Below are positions 51,001 through 59,151 of a stretch of 64,000 bases of DNA, one piece after another. The position numbers and the translations under genes were made by a program. The number at the start of each line of letters is the position of its first letter. Within the stretch, counting starts at the first letter, position 1. The notes beneath the pieces were generated by a model. It ran no database searches and was not told the DNA's origin. It saw only the letters and a list, made by a program, of their open reading frames with translations. Origin of the DNA: Apricaphanius iberus (Eukaryota; Chordata; Actinopteri; Cyprinodontiformes; Aphaniidae); assembly GCA_028564705.1 (NCBI GenBank), contig JAPXFQ010001497.1, forward strand, positions 545,501-609,500, in the 5' to 3' direction.

Positions 51001-54000
51001 AACTCCAAAATACGGACCACCACCCTAAAGAAGGCTTTTTTTCAGATTGAGAATGGTATAAATCTATATCATTTTGCAAGAGGACTTATGCAAGAGGAAA
51101 AACCTTGCTTTATGCATACTACACCTCTTCATAAATGCTGTAGTCTTAATTGATGAATAACTGTGAGATAAAAGGACACAAAATAATGCAAGTACCTTTA
51201 TATTCACTTTTACCACTTGATTTTCTTATATGAATCTTATAGATCATGGATAGATAACGGATCTTGAATTTTTGAGTTTTCATTTTACCTGCACACTCTT
51301 TCCTCCAACTCCATCCCAAGGCAGGCACTCTGTGCAGAATATCTTGGAGCAACCCAAAGACGCACTGGCATCAACCTGCAGAACATCCCCAGGGACGTGT
51401 GTAGAATTTGCTGCCAATGAATTGAACTTTGATTTGACTGTTTCACCGCCTATCAAAAGCAAAGATTTGCCAATATTTGTTGAAGACAGCTGCCTGTCAT
51501 GTGTGGGGACGACCAAAACATTCACCTGGGGACACATTTGGCAATAGTATTAATAGAAAGTTATCATTGGTGTTCCTGCAAAATATATGAAGGAAAATTA
51601 GGTAAAGTGGACAAACCTGCTCTCTCTCTAAACTACCAATCTTGATTTCTAGATTGATTTTGACTGCAGGCTGTCCAACAGTGCTGGAGCGATTCGTGGG
51701 GATTAACGGTCTTGGTGTGATGCTAATGAGGCTTCTTTGATTGGTTGCCACAATTGGTCTGCAAACATCTTGTGGTTCTCTGATAACTACTTGACAGGAA
51801 CTTTCAACTAGATCCTTGCTCTCTTTACCAACTCCTTGGAAGTATCGCAGAGCCCCAGGACCATCCAGTACCAGTTTGTCTAAAATCAGACCGGCCAGAG
51901 CGGACATAAGGGCCTGTTTGGTCTCCTGAACTCGAAAACGGGGACCAGACAACATCACACAAGGATTCGGAAAAGGGGAGGCCTTCAGTGTCACATCAGT
52001 TTGTTTCATTCCAATTATTCCTAAGATTTTTTCAAAGCAGTCAACTAGTTCAGGATGCTGTAGGTTAAGGACATCTTGAGTTGACACCTGATTTGCCTGG
52101 TAGTCATAAAGAAGCTCTTTAAGCCTGTTCACATAATCAACGTAGCCCATCAATTGTACTTTGATTGATGGAGTACCGCTGGATCCTGAAACAAAGCTAA
52201 CTCCCACTCTAAGCTCGCCGCGATTTGCCTCGTCCCTGCCTTTGATGAGGATTTCCTTTAATCTGTCTAGATCTGGAGGCACAGCTGCAGTACCCTGAAG
52301 GGTCACACTGGACTCACTCAAATCTCTTCGCACTGCCGTCTCAGCTTCTTTCAAAGCATCTGCTGACAAACTGGCAAGAATCAGTTCCGACCCCACCTCC
52401 AAGGACACTGGGCTTCTGAGGCTTTGCTGAAACCGAGTTTGGTACTTTGAGATGACACTGCTGGCAGCCATGAACTTTAATAAATCTGTAGACAGATGAA
52501 CCCTCTTTTCTTCGATCTTATTAATCAGTTCATTAAGTTTTGCTGCACCAGACTGAACCTTCTCTTCAGGACCTTCTAAGATGACAATGTTAGCACCCTT
52601 GATGATTTTAACCTCTGGATGATGCACACTCATCTCTCGGTTGAACTCCTCTTCAATCAGTTTGAACTGCTTGACTGGTTGCTCTTTGCGTGTTGGCATG
52701 CTTTTCTCTAGAACTGCAATCTTTTCCTTTACTACATCTGCCTCCCCCACCATCACAGCATAACCACTCTCTGAGTACACTCTTACATCATCTGTTACAA
52801 AGAAGGGATCCTGCAGAACCTTTTTGATTTGTTTGGGCTCCATCACATGATGGCAGCTGTATTTCTCGATGAGATTGATGAAGATTCGATCCACTTGTAG
52901 CTCCCAGTTTTCTGCTCCTCCAGGGACCTTTATTATGTCGCCCCTCACCACTGCCTCCTCTTCCTCAAAATCTAGCTCTATTGTGCAGTCCATTGCAGAC
53001 AACTGTTTTAGTAGTACTTTGTATGCGTTAGGTTTGTCTCTCAGGTAGTACAGTAAAAAGATGTCTGTTCTGAAAATCTTCTCAAGACCTTTGGTGCTGA
53101 GTTTAGTCGTCACCTAAAAAAAAAAACAGCAAATATATTCAGTTTTTTATGCAAAGAAAAAGTAGAATTAGACAAGACCCACTACAAAATATGGTGTTGT
53201 GATAAACCTTTCTACTTTATTTCCAAAAACCTCTCTTTCTTTTAGTGTGAATTTATGTAACTGACTAGCACAATGTAGTGTGTTGGGGTCTGAGCCATAT
53301 GTATATGAAATCAAAGGGCCCTAGAAATATAACACCAGCATTCCAGTAACTGGCTCTCTCTCTCTCTCCCCTCCCCAGCTGAGCGCTGGAAAATCTGTCA
53401 CGCGGATTGGTAGAAGCACCGATCCATCAAGAACGCCACAGGGCTCTGCAGCGGGATTGGGGACCGATACAAGGAAAGGGGGGGGGGGGGAAAACAACCC
53501 GCACCCTGCGTAAACACCCCCACAAAGCTTTGGTAAAATCTCTCTGATTTGACCCTGGGACTAAAAGGAGATTCCCCTCTTCCAACTCGCTCTGGTGGGT
53601 AAAAGGTTTCCTCTGGAACTATAATGAAGAGATCCCCTTTTTCACCACGCGCTTTGAACCCTTTCCCTTTTGCACAACCAAATCCTCCAGTCTTTGACCG
53701 CCGGCTATCAAAGACTTTGTGTCTCTTTTTTTCTTTTCGTTTATTCTTTCTCTCTCTTCGAAAGACTGACAAGCTGCGTTTTTTTTCTTTTCTTCTTTCG
53801 CGTTTTTCGTCGCAATCAAGAACGCAACATCCTTTTTTTTGCACCTGGAACAGCTTCTTCCTTCAAAGAAAGTAAGACTGTGTTAGTTTATTTACAGCCT
53901 GGGTGGAGGGAATCAGAAATTCTTTGTATTTCTGCATGCATGCATGTTTCAAGTTTTACTGGTCTGTGTCATCGGAGCGCTCTGTGAAGTTTCTGTGTTG

Positions 54001-56576
54001 TGTTTCTGTTTACGGGTAAAATTGTGAGCCTTGTTGTTTGATTGTAAGATCCTGTATTGTTGTTCTTTGTTAATAAGCAGAGTTATTTGTTTGTAGAAGG
54101 TTTTTTTGTTTTCCCCCGCTATTTGGATAGTACATTTAGGCGTTTGTATCAACACGAACACAGGGTGCTTCCCAGAGACGCGCGAGCCGAACGGACACTT
54201 GAATTCTTATTCTCCCATGTTTCTAAACCAGAGTATTTGTTAACAGAAGGCTACCTCACTGATGAGGGCCACAAGGTTTTTCTTTGTTAAACAAAAAAAA
54301 CGTGGTTCCTCGCCTAGTCATAGAAAGTCATAAAACCCCCCCATTCGGCAAGCTGTGCGTTCACATCCGTGCACCGCTTCCATGCGTGCACGTAAGTAGC
54401 TGCGTACAGACGTCAGCAGGAAGCGCCCCGTGACATGCCTAAGTGACGTCACCGCTGCTCGCCATCTTGTTACATACCGTTAGCCTGTAGCATAGTTGTT
54501 GGCCTTAGCTTTCTGTGTGTGTTTAGTATTTTCTTTGACTTGGTGTGGTTTAGAATAGATTAGTTAAATTGAATCAAAACTCTGGTTCCTTTTATTATGA
54601 GTGTGTGTGTGTAAATTATTGCAAATAATTAATTTCCTTCCTAACCCATTTTCCAATTTTGCCACGAATAATGTGGAGGATACATCAGACATGAGAAAAA
54701 AGATGCTCTGTTCTTAAGACCTGAAATGTGAACTTTTTTGCCAATATGCAAAGTGCTGTGTGGCATTGATCCGTATGTTCCTGTGCAAAGGATGCATTTA
54801 AAAATTATAGGATATTAGCACTCTAGGACTGGACCTGGTTCAGATCCACACAAATTTATCTGATTGAACAGACCAAATTCCAGACCAAACTCCATTTGAG
54901 AATGTAGAGCAACACTTGAAAATTGCTCTTCACAGATGCTGGACATCCAGGATAAGGGAGCATCAGCCATTTTGCAAAGAAAAGTGGGCTATAAATTTCT
55001 CTAGATGTGCAAAGCTGCCAGACACATGGACCCAAAACCCTCCAAATATAATTGCATTTAGAGCTGGTTTTATGAATGACTGATGCAAGAGGGGTGAACA
55101 ATGTTCAGTTTTGCATCAACATGCTGTCTAGGTTCTTCTTTTCTCGTATTGGTTTGATAACTGCTGTTTTTAAGGCTTTGGGGAAGACACCTGATAGGAG
55201 GAATGAGTTAATTATTTGGATGTGATCTGACTTGATGACTGGGAGCACTTTCTTAAGAAAAACTGTTGGTAAAATATCCAAGCAGCAGGTGGCAGAGCTT
55301 AGTTTCTCAATAATTTCATCAAGGCCTGATTGATTTATTGTTTGGAATTTGGTCATTTTTTTCAGCATGGGTGTTAACTGGCCGTAACATTGGTAGTGGG
55401 GTTGAAATTGATGTAGTAATTGACCTTCTGATGTTCAAGATATTTTCAGTAAAGAAGCAAGCAAATTCATTGCAGGCCCTGATGGAGTTTAGTTCGGGGG
55501 CTTCTGTCACAGGAGGCGTAGTTAATCTCTCCACTGTAGTAAATAATGTCCTTGCATTATTGTTGTTTCTGTTTATTGAAACAACCTGGATGCTTCAAGG
55601 TTAATTGATATTTGTTCAGTCTCTTTTTGTATAGCTCATAAAATCTTTGACTGGGGAGTTTTTTTATTATTTTTAATTGCTGTTATTGCTTTTACCCAAA
55701 TGCTAAATGTTTTCATTAACTGATTCTCATGTTTTATCTGTTTCTAATTTTTACACTTTGACATACATTTTATTTTATGCTTCAATTACTAAATGTTTTT
55801 CTTAAGTGATTCTATGTTTTTAATTTTAATACTTTCATCATGTACTTGGTTTCTTTACCACTGAATCATATAAAGCACCTTGAAATGCGTTGTGTTGAAA
55901 GTGCTTCAAGGATAAGCGGTATAAATACTGGATGGATGAATCGAAATACTGTTTGTAATGTATTGTGCATCATCTATGAGAAATATGTCATACAATAATA
56001 AATATTACACAAGTTACTACTGAACACCATAATTATTTGTTATGTACTGGTAACTGGTCTGATTAGTTACAAGTGAAAAAAGTAGAAAAACTTAGACACA
56101 TTTGTACTTTTGGGCTAAAACTGAGATGTTTAGTCGATAACACCAATTCCTGTTAGACCCTAATTGTATAAAATATGGGTTATGAAACAAACTACAGCTC
56201 ACTTGTGATTGGCTTGTTGATGGCTGATCCTGGGTCTGTGGTGAACTGCTTCGACTCACAGTGAGATGTAGAGTTCCACCAGGAAGATTAAGCGTTTGAA
56301 TTTTCCGCTGTAAAACTCGTTCCTGGTCTATAGGATTAAAAAAACATGTATATCTGTTTTGAATATATAAACATATTCTTATTTAAACTAAATTTAGTTC
56401 TTACCTTCTTGTTCCTTAAAGCAGACCTTATAGATGTTATCTCCGACCTTTTCAATAATCCCACAGTCGCCTCCCCCGGAGTCTCTTCTTTTCTGAAAGT
56501 GCCTCCTGACCTTATCCTTCTCTCTGTCTGTTAGATATCTGGCCTCAAAATACAACGGATATGGATATTCAGCCAT
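28369..56576 (-). CDS. parp14-like: PARP14-like protein mono-ADP-ribosyltransferase (KH / macrodomain / WWE / ART), 14 coding exons
   Basis: Exons in transcript order: 56576-56405, 56327-56203, 53113-51617, 51525-51289, 43968-43744, 43667-43613, 43511-43365, 34395-34333, 34245-34069, 33977-33798, 33683-33072, 32895-32768, 29038-28858, 28655-28369. All junctions are GT-AG and phase-consistent, giving 1361 codons plus TGA. Order: RRM-like residues 1-99, KH-type repeats 100-598, degenerate macrodomain 599-770, second macrodomain about 790-955 ([13 protein letters not shown]), WWE about 1094-1150, ART domain 1207-1361 with His1243 (YHGTT), Tyr1275 (GTYFA) and Leu1357 (YLITF). The H-Y-L triad marks a mono-ADP-ribosyltransferase, not a poly-PARP. 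Family members are intracellular, interferon-linked regulators. The 7.3-kb and 9-kb introns are packed with transposons. It is shorter than human PARP14 and has two macrodomains where human has three, so orthology is unproven. Confidence 0.9.
28811..28876 (-). repeat. Perfect 33-bp tandem duplication spanning a splice donor
   Basis: Two identical 33-bp units, 28811-28843 and 28844-28876. Each contains the last bases of exon 13 and the donor GGTAAAAC on the minus strand. Using the donor at 28857-28856 gives the family-typical exon; using the one at 28824-28823 adds exactly 11 codons in frame (reading [11 protein letters not shown]). Confidence 0.95.
29039..32767 (-). other. PARP14-like intron 12; simple repeats and possible L1 scrap
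   Basis: 3.7 kb. It holds a (TA)n tract at 29245-29286, a purine-rich run at about 29370-29460 and a G+C-richer block at 29525-29710 that looks like a short repeat. On the plus strand, about 31250-31320 reads [20 protein letters not shown], which resembles the 'SGLKLNLxKCE' motif of L1-type reverse transcriptases. The rest is featureless. Confidence 0.4.
29245..29286. repeat. (TA)n microsatellite
   Basis: About 21 uninterrupted AT units inside a PARP14-like intron. Confidence 0.95.
33072..33683 (-). CDS. PARP14-like exon 11: linker and WWE domain (part of the PARP14-like coding region)
   Basis: A 612-bp exon encoding about 204 residues from 960. The first half ([20 protein letters not shown] and on) resembles the KH-like segment that precedes WWE in PARP14. 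The second half carries [20 protein letters not shown] and [13 protein letters not shown], with the Trp/Trp/Glu-type spacing of a WWE domain that in relatives binds ADP-ribose-containing ligands. Confidence 0.85.
33798..34395 (-). CDS. PARP14-like exons 8-10: second macrodomain, C-terminal two thirds (part of the PARP14-like coding region)
   Basis: Exons 34395-34333, 34245-34069 and 33977-33798. They encode [11 protein letters not shown], then [23 protein letters not shown] and [16 protein letters not shown], the standard macrodomain order completing the loop encoded at 43.4 kb. Phase is preserved across the 9-kb intron between 43364 and 34396, which shows that the transposons inside it have not broken the gene. 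Confidence 0.88.
34580..35824 (+). mobile_element. Tc1-like transposon, left-truncated, in the 9-kb PARP14-like intron
   Basis: Transposase homology starts abruptly near 34580 with no left terminal repeat. It runs through the full transposase to a right terminal repeat ending '...gactaaatacttttttgcccc' at about 35824. It lies antisense to the host gene, 190 bp from exon 8. Confidence 0.85.
34597..35615 (+). pseudogene. Tc1-like transposase with one frameshift
   Basis: Frame 1 (34597-34854) carries the HTH start ([22 protein letters not shown] and on). Frame 2 (34854-35615) carries the DDE domain: VMWSDET (Asp), [10 protein letters not shown] (Asp) and [11 protein letters not shown] (Glu). 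The switch lies at a run of six G at about 34842-34847, so a one- or two-base slip is the likely lesion. Both halves are otherwise open. DDE transposases cut and paste DNA at TA sites. Confidence 0.85.
35846..35975 (+). mobile_element. Second copy of the short LINE/SINE 3' tail
   Basis: Same unit as 24111-24233 ('tgatggactggcgacctgtcc' type start, 'aggattaagcggttcagaaa' near the end), followed by GGATA/TA simple sequence. The TA tail merges into the microsatellite that received the next Tc1 insertion. The 3' target duplication cannot be defined for that reason. Confidence 0.75.
35976..36078. repeat. (TA)n array interrupted by an inverted Tc1 end scrap
   Basis: TA repeats at about 35976-36020 and 36039-36078. 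Between them, 36022-36038 (TTTTGAACGGTAGTGTA) is the outer end of the terminal repeat of the adjoining Tc1 element in the opposite orientation. Confidence 0.9.
36077..37698 (+). mobile_element. Full-length Tc1-like transposon with TA target duplication
   Basis: The body 36079-37696 (1618 bp) starts CACTACCGTTCAAAAGTTTG and ends with the inverted copy (CAAACTTTTGAACGGTAGTG), flanked by TA on both sides. It carries a nearly intact transposase. It was inserted in a TA array inside a PARP14-like intron, antisense to that gene. Confidence 0.95.
36491..37534 (+). pseudogene. Tc1-like transposase, complete except for one in-frame stop
   Basis: 347 codons from ATG 36491 to TGA 37532-37534, broken only by TAG at 36965-36967 directly after WTDESKF. 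The N-terminal HTH/paired-like region ([18 protein letters not shown]) and GRPR linker come first. The DDE residues follow: Asp in WTDESKF, Asp in [10 protein letters not shown] and Glu in [11 protein letters not shown]. At the stop, relatives usually have Glu, so a single G-to-T change explains it. No frameshift was seen, so this is a recently inactivated copy. Confidence 0.92.
37697..37747. repeat. (TA)n microsatellite
   Basis: The right continuation of the TA array split by the Tc1 insertion. Confidence 0.95.
37817..38979. mobile_element. Candidate nonautonomous DNA element with internal direct repeats
   Basis: The ends CTGGAGGGCAAAAAG (37817-37831) and CTTTCTGCCCTCCAG (38965-38979) are inverted with one mismatch in 15. 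Inside, about 37960-38104 and 38551-38688 are imperfect direct repeats (shared 'cttccagacc', 'gaaactcctca', 'gactttacacagca', 'agtcatac/aggcatac'). No coding frame. No clear target duplication, so the boundaries are tentative. Confidence 0.4.
39033..39080. repeat. (TA)n microsatellite
   Basis: A run of about 23 TA units. Confidence 0.95.
39535..39758 (-). mobile_element. tRNA-derived SINE with 12-bp target-site duplication
   Basis: The body 39547-39746, read on the minus strand, begins near a box-A-like GTGGTGCAGTGGTTGG and has a box-B-like GGTTTGAGTCCCA. It ends in 'aataaaggccactctgg' and an A/T homopolymer tail. It is flanked by TGAATCAGAGTG at 39535-39546 and 39747-39758. Pol III promoter boxes plus the duplication make the SINE call firm. 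Confidence 0.88.
39760..40720. other. PARP14-like intron segment with a short repeated motif
   Basis: No gene. A 32-bp motif ('atctctgtggtgctgtgaac' and on) at about 40296-40327 recurs imperfectly at about 40422-40454. Just upstream is 'cactctatttaagtgg', which looks like a TATA-type promoter; it could be part of an old LTR or DNA element. Confidence 0.3.
40725..41445. mobile_element. Probable MITE with 'ggctgggact' / 'acgcgttaaagtcc' ends
   Basis: The left end 'aaggctgggactcgataaaa' and right end 'ttaattaacgcgttaaagtcctgatt' are degenerate inverted repeats. Inside each end are ATTAATCG/GATTAAAATGC runs that are themselves inverted (40765-40815 against 41365-41430). This combination is a common fish nonautonomous repeat. 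The central 500 bp is noncoding. Confidence 0.5.
41450..43364. other. PARP14-like intron segment; nothing firm
   Basis: A+T rich. The stretch around 42930-43090 ('aaagtgctttacagattaaa' and 'acgcccaggttcttcact') resembles scraps of LINE 3' ends. The rest is unassigned. Confidence 0.3.
43365..51525 (-). CDS. PARP14-like exons 4-7: degenerate first macrodomain and start of second (part of the PARP14-like coding region)
   Basis: Exons 51525-51289, 43968-43744, 43667-43613 and 43511-43365. The first macrodomain begins [11 protein letters not shown]. It has the C-terminal fold signature ([19 protein letters not shown]) but lacks the usual N-terminal GDIT...DAIVN ligand loop, so ADP-ribose binding by this copy is doubtful. 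The second macrodomain starts in exon 7 with [13 protein letters not shown], the normal loop. The intron between 51288 and 43969 holds an L2-like LINE with a nested second LINE. Confidence 0.85.
44190..44815. mobile_element. MITE with inverted 'gctatgttta' ends
   Basis: Left 'agctatgtttacatg' (from 44194) and right 'catataaacatagcc' (to 44810) are inverted repeats. Subterminal 'ttaatccgat' is also inverted ('atcggatta' at 44644-44652 and 'ttaatccgatta' at 44777). Both ends abut ATT, a possible 3-bp target duplication as in Harbinger-type insertions. Noncoding. Confidence 0.6.
45140..46735 (+). pseudogene. LINE copy B: APE-type endonuclease frame, fused out of frame at its end
   Basis: 531 codons. 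The endonuclease domain begins LGTWNVTSL (about residue 108) and has [12 protein letters not shown] and STDHYLV at its end, the Asp and His motifs of APE-type nucleases. The position where many relatives have a Glu reads ASTHGSGSG here. Frame is lost at about 46645: MASKQF runs straight into sequence that in the other frame reads [14 protein letters not shown]. That junction removes the expected N-terminal RT segment, so it looks like an internal deletion. Confidence 0.8.
46588..47934 (+). pseudogene. LINE copy B: reverse transcriptase frame with 3' frameshift
   Basis: From about 46645 the frame carries [33 protein letters not shown], then [34 protein letters not shown] and FADDVVLLA. At about 47788 one C is missing relative to copy A, which shifts the frame. 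The true C-terminus ([14 protein letters not shown]) continues in the next frame to 47999. Confidence 0.85.
51617..53113 (-). CDS. PARP14-like exon 3: KH-type repeat region (part of the PARP14-like coding region)
   Basis: A single 1497-bp exon, phase 0 at both ends, encoding residues 100-598. It contains repeated units of about 70-80 residues in the alternating pattern typical of the RNA-binding KH-like repeats of PARP14 (for example [22 protein letters not shown] and [18 protein letters not shown]). The acceptor follows a run of T on the minus strand at 53114-53116; the donor is GTTTGT at 51616-51615. The frame stays open some way into the next intron, so the exon end is set by the donor and by continuity with the macrodomain that follows. 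Confidence 0.85.
53340..54480. other. CpG- and pyrimidine-rich block, possible LTR or unnamed element
   Basis: About 1.1 kb in the second PARP14-like intron that differs from its A+T-rich flanks: CT-rich start, a 12-G run near 53480, a T/C-rich stretch 53720-53800 and scattered CpG ('cgcgagccgaacgg', 'gtgacgtcacc'). ORFs on both strands are low complexity. It could be a solo LTR, but I found no convincing TG...CA ends or duplication. Confidence 0.3.
54780..55085 (+). mobile_element. Tc1-like transposase 3' fragment
   Basis: Broken reading: [15 protein letters not shown], then [20 protein letters not shown]. This is the C-terminal run of a Tc1-type transposase (PIENLWxxLK... and EWAKI...). 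Heavily mutated. Confidence 0.6.
55100..55640 (-). pseudogene. L2-like LINE RT fragment
   Basis: On the minus strand, [20 protein letters not shown] and then [20 protein letters not shown] and [20 protein letters not shown]. This is the segment just before and at the start of the RT domain of fish L2-type LINEs. The DNA at 55500-55600 is a diverged cousin of 49490-49600. Confidence 0.75.
55641..56202. other. PARP14-like intron 2 segment with a 'gataagcgg...ggatgg' tail
   Basis: A+T rich. At 55908-55940 'aaggataagcggtataaata' is followed by 'ctggatggatgaa', resembling the tails of the GGAT-type LINEs, here on the plus strand. Otherwise nothing. Confidence 0.35.
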
Positions 56577-56644
56577 TATTGACTTCTAAACTGAGAGAGG
56601 TCTTTCTGTGCTTGCCCCTGTTCTGTGACATTTACAGAGTAACT

Positions 56645-56682
56645 AGTTTCACTTTTTTTTTTTGAGTTCTAGTTTCACTTTC
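56645..56682 (-). promoter_or_regulatory. ISRE-type elements upstream of the PARP14-like gene
   Basis: On the minus strand 56682-56671 reads GAAAGTGAAACT, a perfect match to the ISRE consensus GAAANNGAAAC(T). A second run ending AAAAAGTGAAACT lies at about 56657-56645 and is a half-match. They are about 70-106 bp before the ATG at 56576. IRF9/STAT complexes and other IRFs bind such sites; this fits the interferon induction known for PARP14 relatives. Binding itself is inferred. Confidence 0.7.
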
Positions 56683-56684
56683 TG

Positions 56685-58091
56685 TCATTTTGCACCTCCC
56701 CTTAATGACATAGAGGTACCTTGGCACACCCAGTCACAATCCGGTAGATGGAAAACTTTTTGAAGGGAGATTTCCTGGTGTGCTTTGCTAAAAAGCTACA
56801 AGGCAAAGGGTAAATAAATGATGATGAATCCACTTATCATGATTTTTTATTACAAGAAGGAATCTGTGTTTCACATAAAGCTGGAAGAGGGCAAACTTCA
56901 GATGAGTGAGGAAATGAAGTGTGTTAAAACAGGGGTGTCATGTTACAGTCAAGTCCCACCCTTTCAACTCTATTATAGCATTACAATCTGGTTTAACTGC
57001 TTGGGAGGAAAGCACATCTTCTATTTTTATCTTGATTGCAACAAGCTAGGTAAAGAGCAAATGTATACCATTATACAGCCCTTTAAGAGAAGAATGACAA
57101 AAATGTCTAGCATGTATATTCTAGAATGTGATTTTATGACTTCACTTTTAACAAACTTAGGGCCTGCCCTCCTGAAAAGGAGCCGCCATTCTCCCGAATT
57201 TCTGCAGATATCTGTCGGCGTTGCATATCATGTACACTCCCTATTCTAATGTGAGAGGGATAGAGAATAAAACAAGTTATATTTGCGTTTTGCCAAGGAG
57301 GGTACTATAGGTTACAGTTTCCTTATGCCAGTCATGAAAATCCATCACCTATTGGTGAAATTTGGTTCTTCGTCAACCAACTCTTTGCATTATTGCATTT
57401 GCATTATTCTGGTTACTGTTTGAAGTAATTCTATTTTTTTTAACTAAACAAGCTTGAATCTGTTTGATTTTCTATTGATCTGAAACCATTTTGAGTTTGT
57501 TTTTCATAATGCCTTGTATTTGAAGTTCAATAAATATTTAAAGAGTTATATTGACTGTTTCATTTATCTTGTACACAGTGAGTGTTCAGTTGTCTTTCAC
57601 AATCAATGTGCTGCTAAAAAGTATATATATCTGCCTTGGAAATCGGCATTAGATATCGGCCATTGGCGACCAAATTTTGTTTAATCTGTATTGGCATCGG
57701 CGTTTAAAAAGAATCGGTCAGCCTCTACTTTATATGACTGACAGAAGCTGCAGTTTGAATTACTTTTCAAATCCTCAGAGTTATTTAGGATTAAAAATTC
57801 TTTCAACGGACCTCAAGTCTAGTTTCATTTTATTTTCGCTGCGCAATGGTAACTTCGGCAGCAGATCAAGGCTCTTATTCCAGCACTTTATGCCCGAGAG
57901 CACAGTTGGTCATGCTTTCAGTGCTGAAATTCGGGGCACTCCCGAGAAAATCGGGATGGATCGCAAGTAGGGTGAGGGGTTGGATTCCAAGTTTGGGCTT
58001 CTTCATCAGCCTGATGAAATACAACCTCTGATGAGCACTTTTCACTGGAGCTGCATTGTTTTTGCCCAGCTGAGGCTTTCACTGATCGGAA
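56685..58091. other. Upstream of the PARP14-like gene; repeats and no supported gene
   Basis: A 143-codon open frame at 56818-57249 is A+T rich and matches nothing I know. The stretch 57630-57730 ('tcggcattagatatcggcc' and on) is a common fish repeat end. The stretch 57750-58080 is unassigned. Confidence 0.35.
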
Positions 58092-58829
58092 GATAGTACA
58101 TTGTTATACGTTCAGATATAAGATGGTATATAATCTATACTAATTAAAAGTTTCCAGTTTAGTTCTATTTGCTTGCTATGATACAAAGAAAATGTTAAGG
58201 TAAGCAGAGGATTTATTAAAAGAGTGTTGCTGAGTATCTTTCAAATACTGAACATCTGTAAGACAGAAAACTGATTTAAAAAGAGGGTTTTAGCTACACT
58301 GTTTCCCCTTGTTTTGTTTGTTTTGCCTTTTATTTGGTTATTTTCACATTTTTAATATACATTAAGGAACTAACATTCTTTCTTTTCTGTATATCTATGC
58401 AGACAAAACCACAATTTAAATGTATCACTGTTAACATCTATTCCTGTTTTTCCTTTATCTTGGAATTAATAGAAAAAATTAAACAAATTAAATATTACCA
58501 TAAAACATCATATTTGATGTTTTACTGTATTAGCCTGTGCATGAATCAGAGAGAATATGGCAAATGGCAGATGTATAAAACTAACTTTGCAGGGTGATAC
58601 AACATCAGAAAGCTTTTAACCCTGCAGTACATATTAGTTGTTTCAAATGACTGTTCATAGACCAGACAGTTTAACGGGTTATAAAAATATCTAACTAGTC
58701 TCATGACCTTATATTCAGTGCATGAATTGCACTTTTAAAAAGTTATTAATTTAGATAAAGGAAATCTTGTGTGTTAAGGATTAATATTAATCTAAAGAAA
58801 GCAATTTAAAAAGCAACTCGTTCATACCT
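58092..58829 (+). repeat. Copy 2 of the ~730-bp duplicated sequence
   Basis: Matches 21141-21872. No f13a1 coding exon is recognised in the 500 bp upstream, and a Gypsy element begins 320 bp downstream. It may be the remnant of a tandem f13a1 duplication or simply two copies of an unnamed interspersed repeat; the sequence alone does not decide. Confidence 0.75.
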
Positions 58830-59147
58830 CCTATGAGGAGCCTGAGTAATGCAAATAATGAATGAAAGTCTATGGAATTTTAGAGACATATTTTGATGCA
58901 GAGAAAACACTGATTTTCGACTGGCAGCATGGAGAAACTGTCGGTCCAGTGAGGGTCAGCATGGAGGAGAAGCTCTACAAGGTCTCAGAGAGTATTTCTA
59001 GAGCTATCTAGCGCTAGCCCCGGACGTCATATCTGCAACTTCTGATTTGTATGCATTTTAAGTGCAAATTTTTTTCAATCAAATAAATCCCAAATCACTT
59101 GACAAACACAACCCAATTACACATTGTTAGTTATCGTTTAAAGTGAG
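58830..59147. other. Short unassigned stretch between the duplicated block and the Gypsy element
   Basis: About 320 bp including 'ctatctagcgctagccccgg', a pattern seen in short fish repeats. No gene. Confidence 0.3.
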
Positions 59148-59151
59148 GTAC

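Noticed and set aside
53398..53844. A 148-codon lysine/arginine-rich minus-strand frame
   Set aside because: Low complexity created by a CT-rich tract; not protein-like.
28360..56600. Two separate PARP-type genes in place of one, because of the 9-kb intron
   Set aside because: Phase and the macrodomain order join exactly across 43364-34396, and no second start or stop is seen.
56818..57249. A 143-codon plus-strand frame upstream of the PARP14-like gene
   Set aside because: A+T-rich, no motif, no splice context, and no good start context; treated as chance.
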